Program-made: the position numbers and the translations under genes
DNA from: an uncultured Lachnospiraceae bacterium
Lineage (GTDB): Bacteria > Bacillota > Clostridia > Lachnospirales > Lachnospiraceae
Direction of reading: 5' to 3'
Assembly (NCBI GenBank): GCA_947175845.1
Contig: CAMWOK010000149.1
Coordinates: 1-7,233 of the forward strand
DNA length: 7,233 nucleotides
The notes under the pieces: generated by a model
The model's input: the letters and a program-made list of their open reading frames with translations, nothing else
Databases searched by the model: none
Told to the model about the DNA's origin: nothing
In this document: piece after piece, positions 1-6,517 of the stretch
How the letters are laid out: the number at the start of each line of letters is the position of its first letter
Position numbering within the stretch: the stretch's first letter is position 1

Positions 1-1485
1 GTCAATTATGGAATTACGGCTGGACTTCTCGATGAGAACGACAGGATCTACACGACCAACACGCTTCTGGAACTGTTCGGGCTGGATGAGTATGACGAGC
101 CTGCCAATCCGGAAGTGACAGGCAGCTTAGCGGCGTCTGATCTGGAAGGACTCCTGGGAGAGATGCTTGACTACGCGGCAGAGAACGGGCTGATTCCCGA
201 CGACAGCGTGGTGTACCGGGATTTGTTTGACACAAAGATTATGGGGCTGCTGGTCCCGCGCCCGTCGGAAGTGATCCGCAGGTTTCAGAAGCTCTATGAG
301 GAGCAGGGGGCGAGAGCTGCGACGGACTGGTATTACACATTCAGCCAGAATACAGACTATATCCGGCGCTACCGCATCGCGCGCGACATGAAGTGGAAAG
401 CGGACACTGAGTACGGGCAGATGGATATCACAATCAACCTGTCCAAGCCGGAGAAGGATCCCAAGGCGATTGCGGCGGCAAAAAACGCGCGGCAGAGCGG
501 TTATCCAAAGTGCCAGCTCTGTATGGAAAATGAGGGATATGCGGGCAGGGTGAACCATCCTGCGCGGCAGAATCATCGGATTATCCCGGTCACGATACAG
601 GGAAATAAATGGGGATTCCAGTACTCTCCATATGTGTACTACAATGAGCACTGCATCGTGTTTAACAGCCAGCACATTCCCATGAAGATCGAGCACGACA
701 CGTTTGTCAAACTCTTTCATTTCGTAGAGCAGTTCCCGCATTATTTTGTCGGTTCCAATGCGGATCTTCCGATCGTCGGCGGCTCGATCCTGAGCCATGA
801 CCATTTTCAGGGTGGAAACTATGAGTTTGCGATGGCGAAAGCGCCGGTTGAGAATCCGTTTACAATCCGTGGATTTGAGGATATCGAATCCGGTATTGTC
901 CGTTGGCCGATGTCGGTGATCAGACTTTCGCACCAGGATTACAACAGACTCATCGAGCTTGCGGATGTGATTCTTGCAAAATGGCGCGGGTACACGGACG
1001 AGGCGGCATTTATCTTTGCGGAGACGGACGGGGAGCCGCACAACACGATCACGCCCATAGCCAGAAAGCGTGGGGATCGGTATGAGCTGGATCTGGTGCT
1101 GCGAAACAATATCACGACACAGGAACATCCGCTGGGAGTCTATCATCCGCACGCGGAGCTTCATCACATCAAGAAGGAAAATATAGGCTTGATCGAGGTG
1201 ATGGGCCTTGCAGTGCTACCGTCGAGATTAAAGACAGAGCTGGAACAGCTTGCGGATGCGATCGTGGCAAAGGAGGACATACGCCGGAACGAAGTGCTCG
1301 AGAAACATGCGGACTGGGTGGATGCGTTCCTTCCAAACTGCGACGCTGTCACAAAAGACAACGTGATGGACATCCTCAAAAAAGAAGTCGGAATCGTGTT
1401 TGGCAAGGTGCTTGAACACGCGGGTGTGTACAAGCGGGACGCAGACGGCAAAGCAGCATTCCAGAGATTTATTGACAGTATATGA
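1..1485 (+). CDS. galT: Class II galactose-1-phosphate uridylyltransferase (UDP-glucose--hexose-1-phosphate uridylyltransferase), 5' partial
   Basis: The frame is open from base 1 to the TGA at 1483-1485, giving 494 codons with no start in the window. Class II enzymes run to about 500 residues, so probably only a short N-terminal piece is missing. An ATG-initiated reading would wrongly begin inside the gene. Cytosolic Leloir-pathway enzyme that swaps UMP between UDP-glucose and galactose-1-phosphate. Numbered from base 1, a CxxC pair lies at codons 171-174 (CQLC), and LSHDHFQGG at about 264-272 carries H266 and H268. This H-D-H-F-Q block corresponds to the HPHGQ active-site motif of class I GalT, so H268 is the likely uridylylated histidine (inference by motif alignment). 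A second histidine-rich stretch, YHPHAELHH, starts at about codon 381, followed by a conserved GLIEVMGLA segment. The family is Firmicutes-typical. Other Leloir genes (galK, galE), if linked, would lie upstream, outside the window. Identity is firm; the start is unseen. Confidence 0.93.
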   Translation, partial: VNYGITAGLLDENDRIYTTNTLLELFGLDEYDEPANPEVTGSLAASDLEGLLGEMLDYAAENGLIPDDSVVYRDLFDTKIMGLLVPRPSEVIRRFQKLYEEQGARAATDWYYTFSQNTDYIRRYRIARDMKWKADTEYGQMDITINLSKPEKDPKAIAAAKNARQSGYPKCQLCMENEGYAGRVNHPARQNHRIIPVTIQGNKWGFQYSPYVYYNEHCIVFNSQHIPMKIEHDTFVKLFHFVEQFPHYFVGSNADLPIVGGSILSHDHFQGGNYEFAMAKAPVENPFTIRGFEDIESGIVRWPMSVIRLSHQDYNRLIELADVILAKWRGYTDEAAFIFAETDGEPHNTITPIARKRGDRYELDLVLRNNITTQEHPLGVYHPHAELHHIKKENIGLIEVMGLAVLPSRLKTELEQLADAIVAKEDIRRNEVLEKHADWVDAFLPNCDAVTKDNVMDILKKEVGIVFGKVLEHAGVYKRDADGKAAFQRFIDSI

Positions 1486-1506
1486 AATCGCTGTCCTTTG
1501 ATTTTT
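1474..1506 (+). terminator. Weak candidate terminator at the galT stop codon
   Basis: GACAGT (1474-1479) can pair with GCTGTC (1490-1495) around a 10-nt loop that contains the galT stop; the innermost pair is a T-G wobble. A T-rich run follows (TTTGATTTTT, 1497-1506). The stem is short and only half GC, so termination would be partial at best. No better hairpin is visible between galT and secA, so some read-through from galT into secA is possible. Confidence 0.3.
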
Positions 1507-1536
1507 GCGGGATTTAAAATGTTCATGTAAATTTCA

Positions 1537-1565
1537 TTGAATTTATGCGTGTTATCTGCTACAAT
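1537..1565 (+). promoter_or_regulatory. Sigma-A-type promoter for secA-prfB
   Basis: A -35 box TTGAAT (1537-1542) and a -10 box TACAAT (1560-1565) are separated by exactly 17 bp. A TGC extension sits directly before the -10, making it an extended -10 promoter. Transcription would start near 1572, giving secA a leader of about 83 nt. The box matches and ideal spacing are seen directly; activity is inferred. It lets secA-prfB be transcribed independently of galT. Confidence 0.8.
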
Positions 1566-1578
1566 AGTCATTGGTTTG

Positions 1579-1616
1579 TACAGTGGCAGTATTATGTTAA
1601 TCAGAAACGCACTGTG
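1579..1616 (+). promoter_or_regulatory. Stem-loop in the secA leader
   Basis: ACAGTG (1580-1585) is perfectly complementary to CACTGT (1610-1615), with a possible extra T-G pair outside (1579/1616) and 24 nt enclosed. It starts within about 10 nt of the inferred transcription start and ends before the ribosome binding site. No T-tract follows, so it is not a terminator. It could stabilise the 5' end or be part of a small regulatory fold; six base pairs can also arise by chance. Confidence 0.3.
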
Positions 1617-1644
1617 AAATGGAGTGAAAAAGATTATGTAGATT

Positions 1645-1648
1645 GGAG
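1645..1648 (+). promoter_or_regulatory. Ribosome binding site that fixes the secA start
   Basis: GGAG at 1645-1648 lies 6 nt before the ATG at 1655. An in-frame TTG at 1643 overlaps this element and has no Shine-Dalgarno of its own at a suitable distance. The protein from 1655 (MSIIEKVFGT) has the usual SecA N-terminus, so 1655 is the start. Confidence 0.85.
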
Positions 1649-1654
1649 CCGCAT

Positions 1655-4222
1655 ATGAGTATTATAGAAAAAGTATTCGGTACACACAGCGACCGCGAGC
1701 TGAAAAGAATTGAACCCATTGTCAAGAAGATAGAAGGCTATCGGGATGCGATGGGACAGCTGACCGACGAGGAACTGCGGGGAAAGACAGCCGAGTTCAA
1801 GAGGCGGGTGGCGGAGGGCGCAAGCCTTGATGACATTCTCCCGGAGGCGTACGCAGTTGTTCGCGAGGGTGCAAAACGTGTGCTAAATCAGGAGCATTAC
1901 AGGGTACAGCTGATCGGTGGCATAGTCCTTCACCAGGGGCGCATCGCGGAGATGCGAACCGGTGAGGGAAAGACGCAGACCGCCCTTCTTCCGGCGTATC
2001 TGAACGCGCTCGAAGGAAAGGGCGTGCACGTCGTCACAGTCAACGACTATCTGGCAAAACGAGACGCCGAGTGGATGGGGCAGGTACACGAGTTTCTGGG
2101 GCTGAAGGTCGGCGTTGTGCTAAATGACATGAAGCCTGACGAGAGGCGCGAGGCGTACAACTGTGACATCACCTACGTCACCAACAACGAGCTTGGTTTT
2201 GACTATCTGCGCGACAACATGGTTATCTACAAAGAGCAGCTCGTATTGCGGGACTTGCATTATGCCATCATCGACGAGGTGGACTCCGTGCTGATCGACG
2301 AGGCGCGGACGCCCTTGATTATATCCGGGCAGAGCAGTAAGTCCACAAAGCTCTACGAGGTGTGCGACATTCTTGCAAGGCAGATGAAGCGCGGCGAGGA
2401 TGTTCCGGAAATGACCAAGATGGACTATGTCATGGGCACCGAGCAGGAGGAGACGGGCGACTTTATCGTCAACGAGAAGGACAAGGTCGTGAACCTCACG
2501 GCGGCGGGCGTGGAGCGCGTGGAGAAATTTTTCCAGATTGAGAACCTTGCAGACCCTGAAAATCTCGAGATACAGCACAATATCATACTGGCGCTTCGGG
2601 CGCACAATCTGATGTTCCGCGACCAGGACTACGTGGTGAAAGAAGACCAGGTGCTGATTGTGGACGAGTTTACGGGGCGTATCATGCCGGGCCGGCGCTA
2701 CTCGGACGGCCTGCACCAGGCGATCGAGGCGAAGGAGCACGTCAAGGTAAAGCGCGAGAGCAAGACGCTCGCCACGATCACCTTCCAGAATTTCTTCAAC
2801 AAATTTGACAAGAAATGCGGTATGACCGGTACGGCGCTCACCGAGGAGAAGGAGTTCCGCGACATCTACGGCATGGATGTCGTCGTTGTGCCGACCAATC
2901 GCCCGGTGGTGCGCATAGACAAACAGGACAGCGTCTACAAGACCAGGAAGGAAAAGCTCAAGGCGATTGTGGACACGGTCGAGCAGGCGCACGCAACAGG
3001 GCAGCCTGTGCTCGTGGGTACGATCACGATCGAGGCGAGCGAGGAGCTGAGCAAAATGTTCACCAGGCGCGGTATTCAGCACAAGGTGCTGAATGCCAAG
3101 TTCCACGAACTCGAGGCGGAGATTGTGGCGGACGCGGGGCAGCACGGCGCGGTTACGATCGCGACCAACATGGCGGGCCGCGGCACGGACATCAAGCTCG
3201 ACGAGGAGGCGCGGGCAGCCGGCGGTCTGATGATTATCGGCACCGAGCGCCACGAGTCGAGACGTATCGACAACCAGCTGCGCGGACGTTCCGGCCGTCA
3301 GGGAGATCCTGGTATGTCCCGCTTTTATATCTCGCTCGAGGATGACCTCATGCGCCTGTTCGGCTCCGAGCGTCTGATCAATATGTTCAACACGTTAGGA
3401 ATCCCGGAGGGGCAGGAGATTGAGCACAAGATGCTCACCAGCGCGATCGAGAATGCACAGAAGAAGATTGAGAACAACAACTTTGGCATCCGCAAGAACC
3501 TGCTCGAGTACGATCAGGTCATGAACGAGCAGCGCGAGATCATCTACGAGGAGCGCCGCCGCGTTCTCGACGGCGAGAGCATGCGGGATGCGATATACAA
3601 GATGCTCACCGATATCGTCGAGAGTTCTGTGGACACCGCGATAAACGACGATATGGAGCCTGAAGAGTGGGATTTGAAGGAACTCAATACCCTGCTGCTC
3701 CCGATTGTGCCGCTCCCACCGGTTGTGCTTGACCGCGTCGCCAAGAAGACGAAAAACGGTTTGAAGCACCAGCTCAAGGAGGAGGCAGTCAAGCTCTACG
3801 AGAGCAAGGAGGCGGAGTTTGCCGAGTCGGAGAATATCCGTGAGATTGAGCGCGTCATCCTGCTGCGGGTGATCGACCGCAAATGGATGGATCACATCGA
3901 CGACATGGATCAGCTGCGCCAGGGTGTCGGCCTGCAGGCGTACGGCCAGCGCGACCCGCTTGTGGAGTACAAGATGAACGGCTATGAAATGTTTGACGCC
4001 ATGACAGCCAACATCAAACAGGACACTGTGCGCATGCTGCTCCACGTCAAGGTCGAGCAGAAGGTTGAGCGCGAGGAAGTGGCGAAGGTGACCGGCACAA
4101 ACAAGGACGAGACGCTGCAGAAGGGGCCGAAGATGCGCGCGGAGGCAAAGGTGTATCCAAACGATCCCTGCCCGTGCGGAAGCGGCAAGAAATACAAGCA
4201 GTGTTGTGGAAGAAAAGCATAA
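1655..4222 (+). CDS. secA: Preprotein translocase ATPase SecA
   Basis: The 855-residue product is full length for SecA. It is the peripheral ATPase motor that binds the SecYEG channel and drives unfolded preproteins across the cytoplasmic membrane. Visible landmarks in order: N-terminal linker helix (1-30); Walker A RTGEGKT (101-107); TVNDYLAKRD (from 128); TNNELGFDYLRDNM (from 177), entering nucleotide-binding domain 1; DEVD Walker B (207-210) followed by SVLIDEARTPLIISG; the preprotein-binding insertion; GMTGTA; MAGRGTDI (506-513) and RGRSGRQGD (from 543) of nucleotide-binding domain 2; the helical scaffold and wing region; and a C-terminal zinc finger CPCGSGKKYKQCC (C839, C841, C850, C851), the lipid/SecB-type binding tail. 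All motor motifs are intact. Start chosen at ATG 1655 rather than TTG 1643 because of GGAG placement and family N-terminus. It is driven by the promoter at 1537-1565 and followed after 22 bp by prfB, a pairing also known from Bacillus subtilis. This looks like the housekeeping SecA, not an accessory SecA2. Confidence 0.98.
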   Translation: MSIIEKVFGTHSDRELKRIEPIVKKIEGYRDAMGQLTDEELRGKTAEFKRRVAEGASLDDILPEAYAVVREGAKRVLNQEHYRVQLIGGIVLHQGRIAEMRTGEGKTQTALLPAYLNALEGKGVHVVTVNDYLAKRDAEWMGQVHEFLGLKVGVVLNDMKPDERREAYNCDITYVTNNELGFDYLRDNMVIYKEQLVLRDLHYAIIDEVDSVLIDEARTPLIISGQSSKSTKLYEVCDILARQMKRGEDVPEMTKMDYVMGTEQEETGDFIVNEKDKVVNLTAAGVERVEKFFQIENLADPENLEIQHNIILALRAHNLMFRDQDYVVKEDQVLIVDEFTGRIMPGRRYSDGLHQAIEAKEHVKVKRESKTLATITFQNFFNKFDKKCGMTGTALTEEKEFRDIYGMDVVVVPTNRPVVRIDKQDSVYKTRKEKLKAIVDTVEQAHATGQPVLVGTITIEASEELSKMFTRRGIQHKVLNAKFHELEAEIVADAGQHGAVTIATNMAGRGTDIKLDEEARAAGGLMIIGTERHESRRIDNQLRGRSGRQGDPGMSRFYISLEDDLMRLFGSERLINMFNTLGIPEGQEIEHKMLTSAIENAQKKIENNNFGIRKNLLEYDQVMNEQREIIYEERRRVLDGESMRDAIYKMLTDIVESSVDTAINDDMEPEEWDLKELNTLLLPIVPLPPVVLDRVAKKTKNGLKHQLKEEAVKLYESKEAEFAESENIREIERVILLRVIDRKWMDHIDDMDQLRQGVGLQAYGQRDPLVEYKMNGYEMFDAMTANIKQDTVRMLLHVKVEQKVEREEVAKVTGTNKDETLQKGPKMRAEAKVYPNDPCPCGSGKKYKQCCGRKA

Positions 4223-4229
4223 AAATGAG

Positions 4230-4239
4230 AAGGTGGTGA
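4230..4239 (+). promoter_or_regulatory. Strong ribosome binding site for prfB
   Basis: AAGGTGGTGA matches the Shine-Dalgarno ideal AAGGAGGTGA with a single mismatch and ends 5 nt before the ATG at 4245. It identifies 4245 as the prfB start even though the zero-frame ORF there is only 25 codons. Confidence 0.85.
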
Positions 4240-4244
4240 ACGCA

Positions 4245-5349
4245 ATGGTAGAACTCGACCAGATGAAACAGGAGTTACAGACCTACGAAAGTCCATTAGC
4301 GGAAGTGAGGGATTCACTTTGACCTCGCTGATAAGGAGAGGCGGATCGAAGAGTTAGAGCGCGAGATGGAGGCTCCCGGATTCTGGGATGACCCCGGCCG
4401 CTCGAACAGGCAGATGAAAGAGCTCAAGCAGCTCAAGGATACAGTTGACCAGTGCAATGGACTAAAGTCACAGTACGAGGATATCGAGACTCTGCTCGAG
4501 ATGGGATACGAGGCACAGGATGCTGATATGATACCGGAGATTCGGGAGGAACTCGATCAGTTTATCGAGACGTTTGAGGCGCTCCGCATCAGCACCCTGC
4601 TGTCGGAGGAGTACGACAAGTGCAATGCAATCCTGAAGTTAAATGCAGGCGCAGGCGGCACGGAGAGCTGTGACTGGGCGGGAATGCTCTACCGCATGTA
4701 CACAAGATGGGCGGAGCGAAAAGGTTTTTCCATCGAAGTGCTCGATTTTCTAGACGGGGACGAGGCGGGGATCAAGTCCGTCACCTTTCAGGTAAACGGC
4801 GAGAATGCCTACGGATATCTCAAGTCGGAGAAGGGCGTGCACAGGCTGGTGCGCATCTCTCCGTTTAACGCGCAGGGAAAGCGGCAGACATCCTTTGTGT
4901 CGCTCGACGTCATGCCCGATATCGAGGAAGATCTCGACGTGGAGATCAACGAGGATGACCTGCGCATAGACACGTACCGGAGCAGCGGCGCAGGCGGCCA
5001 GCACATCAACAAGACCTCCTCCGCCATCCGCATCACGCACATTCCGACCGGCACAGTCGTGCAGTGCCAGAATGAGCGCTCCCAGTTCCAGAACAAGGAC
5101 AAGGCGATGCAGATGTTAAAGGCAAAGCTCTACCTGCTCAAGCAGGAGGAGAACGCGGAAAAACTTTCCGGCATACGCGGCGAGGTAAAAGAGATCGGCT
5201 GGGGAAACCAGATACGCTCCTACGTCATGCAGCCCTACACCATGGTCAAAGACCACAGGACGAACTTTGAGTCGGGCAATGTGGATGCAGTCATGGACGG
5301 CGCACTCGACGGCTTTATCAATGCGTACCTGAAATGGAAGAGCAGATAA
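4245..5349 (+). CDS. prfB: Peptide chain release factor 2 (RF2), made by programmed +1 frameshift
   Basis: The coding sequence is 4245-4319 joined to 4321-5349: 25 codons, a skipped T at 4320, then 342 codons, giving 367 residues (E. coli RF2 has 365). RF2 enters the ribosomal A site at UGA or UAA and triggers release of the peptide from tRNA. The first part is MVELDQMKQELQTYESPLAE through Leu25, stopped by TGA. The second resumes with DLADKERR and continues through the coiled N-terminal domain. The codon-recognition tripeptide SPF is at 205-207, specific for RF2 rather than RF1 (PxT). The catalytic GGQ is at 250-252, in the context SGAGGQH. Both motifs sit at exactly the E. coli residue numbers, which confirms the frameshift reconstruction. 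Residue 246 is Ser, where E. coli K-12 has Thr; small residues here are usual. The gene lies 22 bp after secA and shares its promoter. Its level should be self-limiting: scarce RF2 slows termination at 4320 and favours the shift. A simple ORF call would start at ATG 4366 and lose 40 residues. Confidence 0.97.
4307..4323 (+). promoter_or_regulatory. prfB programmed +1 ribosomal frameshift site
   Basis: The zero-frame codons are AGG GAT TCA CTT TGA C. The slippery CTT T (4317-4320) precedes the in-frame TGA (4320-4322), and TGA followed by C is a weak stop context. An internal Shine-Dalgarno-like GAGGG lies at 4307-4311. Its AGG codon is 6 nt from CTT, the same register as in the E. coli AGG GGG TAT CTT TGA C site. 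The peptidyl-tRNA slips from CTT to TTT and decoding continues with GAC at 4321. The mechanism is established for the family; the site is seen directly. Confidence 0.95.
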
Positions 5350-5377
5350 AAAAAGCAGGCGAAAGCCTGCTTTTTTT
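5348..5377. terminator. Bidirectional intrinsic terminator between prfB and the membrane protein gene
   Basis: Seven A residues (5348-5354), stem GCAGGC (5355-5360), loop GAAA (5361-5364), stem GCCTGC (5365-5370) and seven T residues (5371-5377) form a perfect 13-bp inverted repeat around a 4-nt loop. On the + strand it starts at the last two bases of the prfB TAA stop and has a GNRA tetraloop. On the - strand it again ends in a T-run, about 70 bp past the stop of the convergent gene. It should end both transcripts. Confidence 0.93.
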
Positions 5378-5386
5378 ATGCACAGA

Positions 5387-5458
5387 ACCGCGCGGTGGAA
5401 CAATGCCGCCAGAACGGTTTTTCTTACTTGATACAAAAGAACACAGCATTAAACCGTT
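5387..5458. repeat. Short inverted repeats in the convergent intergenic segment
   Basis: ACCGCGCGGT at 5387-5396 is a perfect 10-bp palindrome. AACGGTTT (5413-5420) is perfectly repeated in inverse as AAACCGTT (5451-5458), with a 30-nt loop; the right arm overlaps the last codons and stop of the membrane protein gene. Neither is followed by a T-run, so these are not terminators. They could form a 3'-end fold in the - strand transcript upstream of the terminator. Function unknown; chance remains possible. Confidence 0.35.
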
Positions 5459-6294
5459 GTCTGCGTGACAGACTTATTCCGCACGGCCATGATATCTAAG
5501 TAGAAGTTTGCCAGCGCCATGTTCATGTAGGGAATCACCCATATCAGGGAGATGCCGCAGGTTAAGATGCTGAGCAGATAGGAAGGGATAAAACTCAAAT
5601 GCAGCATCAGCAGCCGCAGCCGGTTTCCGCTCATGACCTCAAAACTTTTTTTCAGGATCGTCGCCGCACTCCAGTTTGGAAAGTCGAGAATCATGTAGAA
5701 CGCTGGAAAGAAAGGCAGCGTCAGGATCAGGGAGAGCGCGGCACTCACAAGCATGATCAGATAAAATTTCATGGACGCACTGTACAAAATGCTGTAAGCC
5801 TCCAGAAGCTCCTGGCTGTCGAGTGCGCTCTCCGAGAGGAGCATCCCGACATTGCTTGCGGCACTTCCGCCAAACAGCGACATGGAGTTGACGACATTTG
5901 TGTACTGGACCGAGGCAATATCCATCGGAATCATGCAGATCGCGTCGATAACGGCGATCACTGCCCCGATTTTCAATATTTTGACCGTGTCCTGCTGAAA
6001 CCCGCAGAATAAATCACCGATTGCACTCTGCATTCCGCACGCTGATTTGAGAAAGATAAAGGAAGCGCCGACATTTAGGATGGACGCCGCCACCTGCACT
6101 GCAAAAATCAGAATGTAATTGATGACAAATCCCGTCGCAGTGGTGGTGGGAACCAGGGAAGAGACGAGATTGACCGCCAAAAAAGTGATGACAAACCGCA
6201 GCACCACGGTACCAATCAAGATTCCCAGATGCTGACTCGTCTGCATTCTCGCCAGAATTTTAAGTTCAAAATTGCTTTTATACTGTTGCTGCAT
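5449..6294 (-). CDS. DUF975-like multi-pass membrane protein of unknown function
   Basis: The start is the ATG at 6294-6292, giving 281 residues (MQQQYKSNFELKILARMQ), because AAAGGA lies 9 nt upstream. A start at 6426 would add 44 residues of non-membrane, promoter-derived sequence and would lie upstream of the inferred transcription start. A soluble, basic N-terminus (1-20) is followed by hydrophobic segments at roughly 23-48, 56-83, 105-125, 175-202 and one or two within 226-265. A polar loop separates segments at about 127-173. The C-terminal part, ILKKSFEVMSGNRLRLL followed by LSFIPSYLLSILTCGISLIWVIPYMNMALANFY, resembles the conserved end of DUF975 membrane proteins common in Firmicutes. 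This family assignment is from memory of the pattern and was not searched. No catalytic residues or signal peptide cleavage site are visible. It has its own promoter, is divergent from tex and convergent with prfB, so the context does not suggest a role. It is probably an integral protein of the cytoplasmic membrane. Confidence 0.82.
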   Translation of the reverse strand: MQQQYKSNFELKILARMQTSQHLGILIGTVVLRFVITFLAVNLVSSLVPTTTATGFVINYILIFAVQVAASILNVGASFIFLKSACGMQSAIGDLFCGFQQDTVKILKIGAVIAVIDAICMIPMDIASVQYTNVVNSMSLFGGSAASNVGMLLSESALDSQELLEAYSILYSASMKFYLIMLVSAALSLILTLPFFPAFYMILDFPNWSAATILKKSFEVMSGNRLRLLMLHLSFIPSYLLSILTCGISLIWVIPYMNMALANFYLDIMAVRNKSVTQTTV

Positions 6295-6303
6295 AATTGT
6301 ATG

Positions 6304-6309
6304 TCCTTT
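6304..6309 (-). promoter_or_regulatory. Ribosome binding site deciding the membrane protein start
   Basis: Read on the - strand, AAAGGA lies 9 nt before the ATG at 6294. It selects this ATG over the in-frame ATG at 6426, which sits inside the promoter spacer. Confidence 0.8.
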
Positions 6310-6326
6310 CACGATATTGCTGTTTT

Positions 6327-6383
6327 CACAGGAAACTCTCTTGTGTGTCCCCGCATTACTGCGGGGCATGAACAGGGCCTGTG
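6327..6383 (-). promoter_or_regulatory. Potential structured 5' leader of the membrane protein mRNA
   Basis: On the - strand, CCCCGCA (6366-6360) pairs with TGCGGGG (6355-6349) around a GTAA loop, a GNRA tetraloop: seven pairs, six of them G-C. The flanks can close it: CACAGG (6383-6378) is perfectly complementary to CCTGTG (6332-6327). The DNA also has an 11-bp near-palindrome ACAGG-G-CCTGT at 6372-6382 (plus strand), which would compete with that outer helix or act as an operator. There is no T-run, so it is not a terminator. It matches no riboswitch class I recognise. Confidence 0.45.
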
Positions 6384-6416
6384 CGCAAATTTTTCTAAAA
6401 GATGAAACTGTAACAC

Positions 6417-6445
6417 ATTGTACCACGTTTAGTACAATAAAACAA
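6417..6445 (-). promoter_or_regulatory. Promoter for the membrane protein gene
   Basis: On the - strand, -35 TTGTTT (6445-6440) and -10 TACAAT (6422-6417) are 17 bp apart, with a TGG extension directly before the -10. Transcription would begin near 6410, leaving a leader of about 115 nt. The -35 is a moderate match, compensated by the extended -10. It stands back to back with the tex promoter, with 21 bp between the two -35 boxes. Confidence 0.72.
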
Positions 6446-6466
6446 TGAAATCAAAGTGAAATTTTC

Positions 6467-6495
6467 TTGAATCGCAAGGAAATTTCCGATATAAT
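6467..6495 (+). promoter_or_regulatory. Promoter for tex
   Basis: -35 TTGAAT (6467-6472) and a consensus -10 TATAAT (6490-6495) are separated by 17 bp. The -35 box is identical to that of secA. The inferred start is near 6502, with a leader of about 95 nt. It should be a fairly strong constitutive sigma-A promoter unless the downstream dyad is an operator. Confidence 0.8.
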
Positions 6496-6517
6496 AAAAC
6501 TGTTGGCGTTCGCTGAA

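Noticed and set aside
127..1167. Long - strand ORF (346 aa) opposite galT
   Set aside because: It lies wholly antisense to galT, its translation has an arginine/histidine-rich, non-family composition, and no ribosome binding site or promoter was found. It is a shadow of the real frame.
1594..1617. 7-codon ORF MLIRNAL as a secA leader peptide
   Set aside because: It has no Shine-Dalgarno, and the peptide shows no arrest-like features; recorded only as part of the leader observation.
2120..3253. Long - strand ORF (377 aa) opposite secA, and a similar one at 3395-4045
   Set aside because: Both are mirror frames of secA codons, recognisable by low-complexity leucine, arginine and valine stretches; secA itself is complete and intact.
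2815..3345. 176-aa + strand ORF inside secA
   Set aside because: It is an out-of-frame reading within conserved SecA motor sequence, with glycine/arginine-rich nonsense composition.
4320..4322. prfB as a pseudogene because of the in-frame TGA
   Set aside because: The stop sits in the family's known frameshift site, with the correct slippery codon and spacing, and the rest of RF2 is intact.
6349..6366. Intrinsic terminator from the GC-rich hairpin
   Set aside because: Neither strand has a T-run after the stem, so it cannot act as a classical terminator.
6327..6390. c-di-GMP (GEMM) riboswitch, suggested by GCGCACAGGCCC on the - strand
   Set aside because: Only the first few bases resemble the motif; the rest of the conserved core (GAAA tetraloop receptor partner and second stem) is not recognisable.
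6295..6426. 44-residue N-terminal extension of the membrane protein (start at 6426)
   Set aside because: It would begin upstream of the inferred transcription start, within the promoter spacer, and lacks a ribosome binding site; ATG 6294 has AAAGGA at a good distance.
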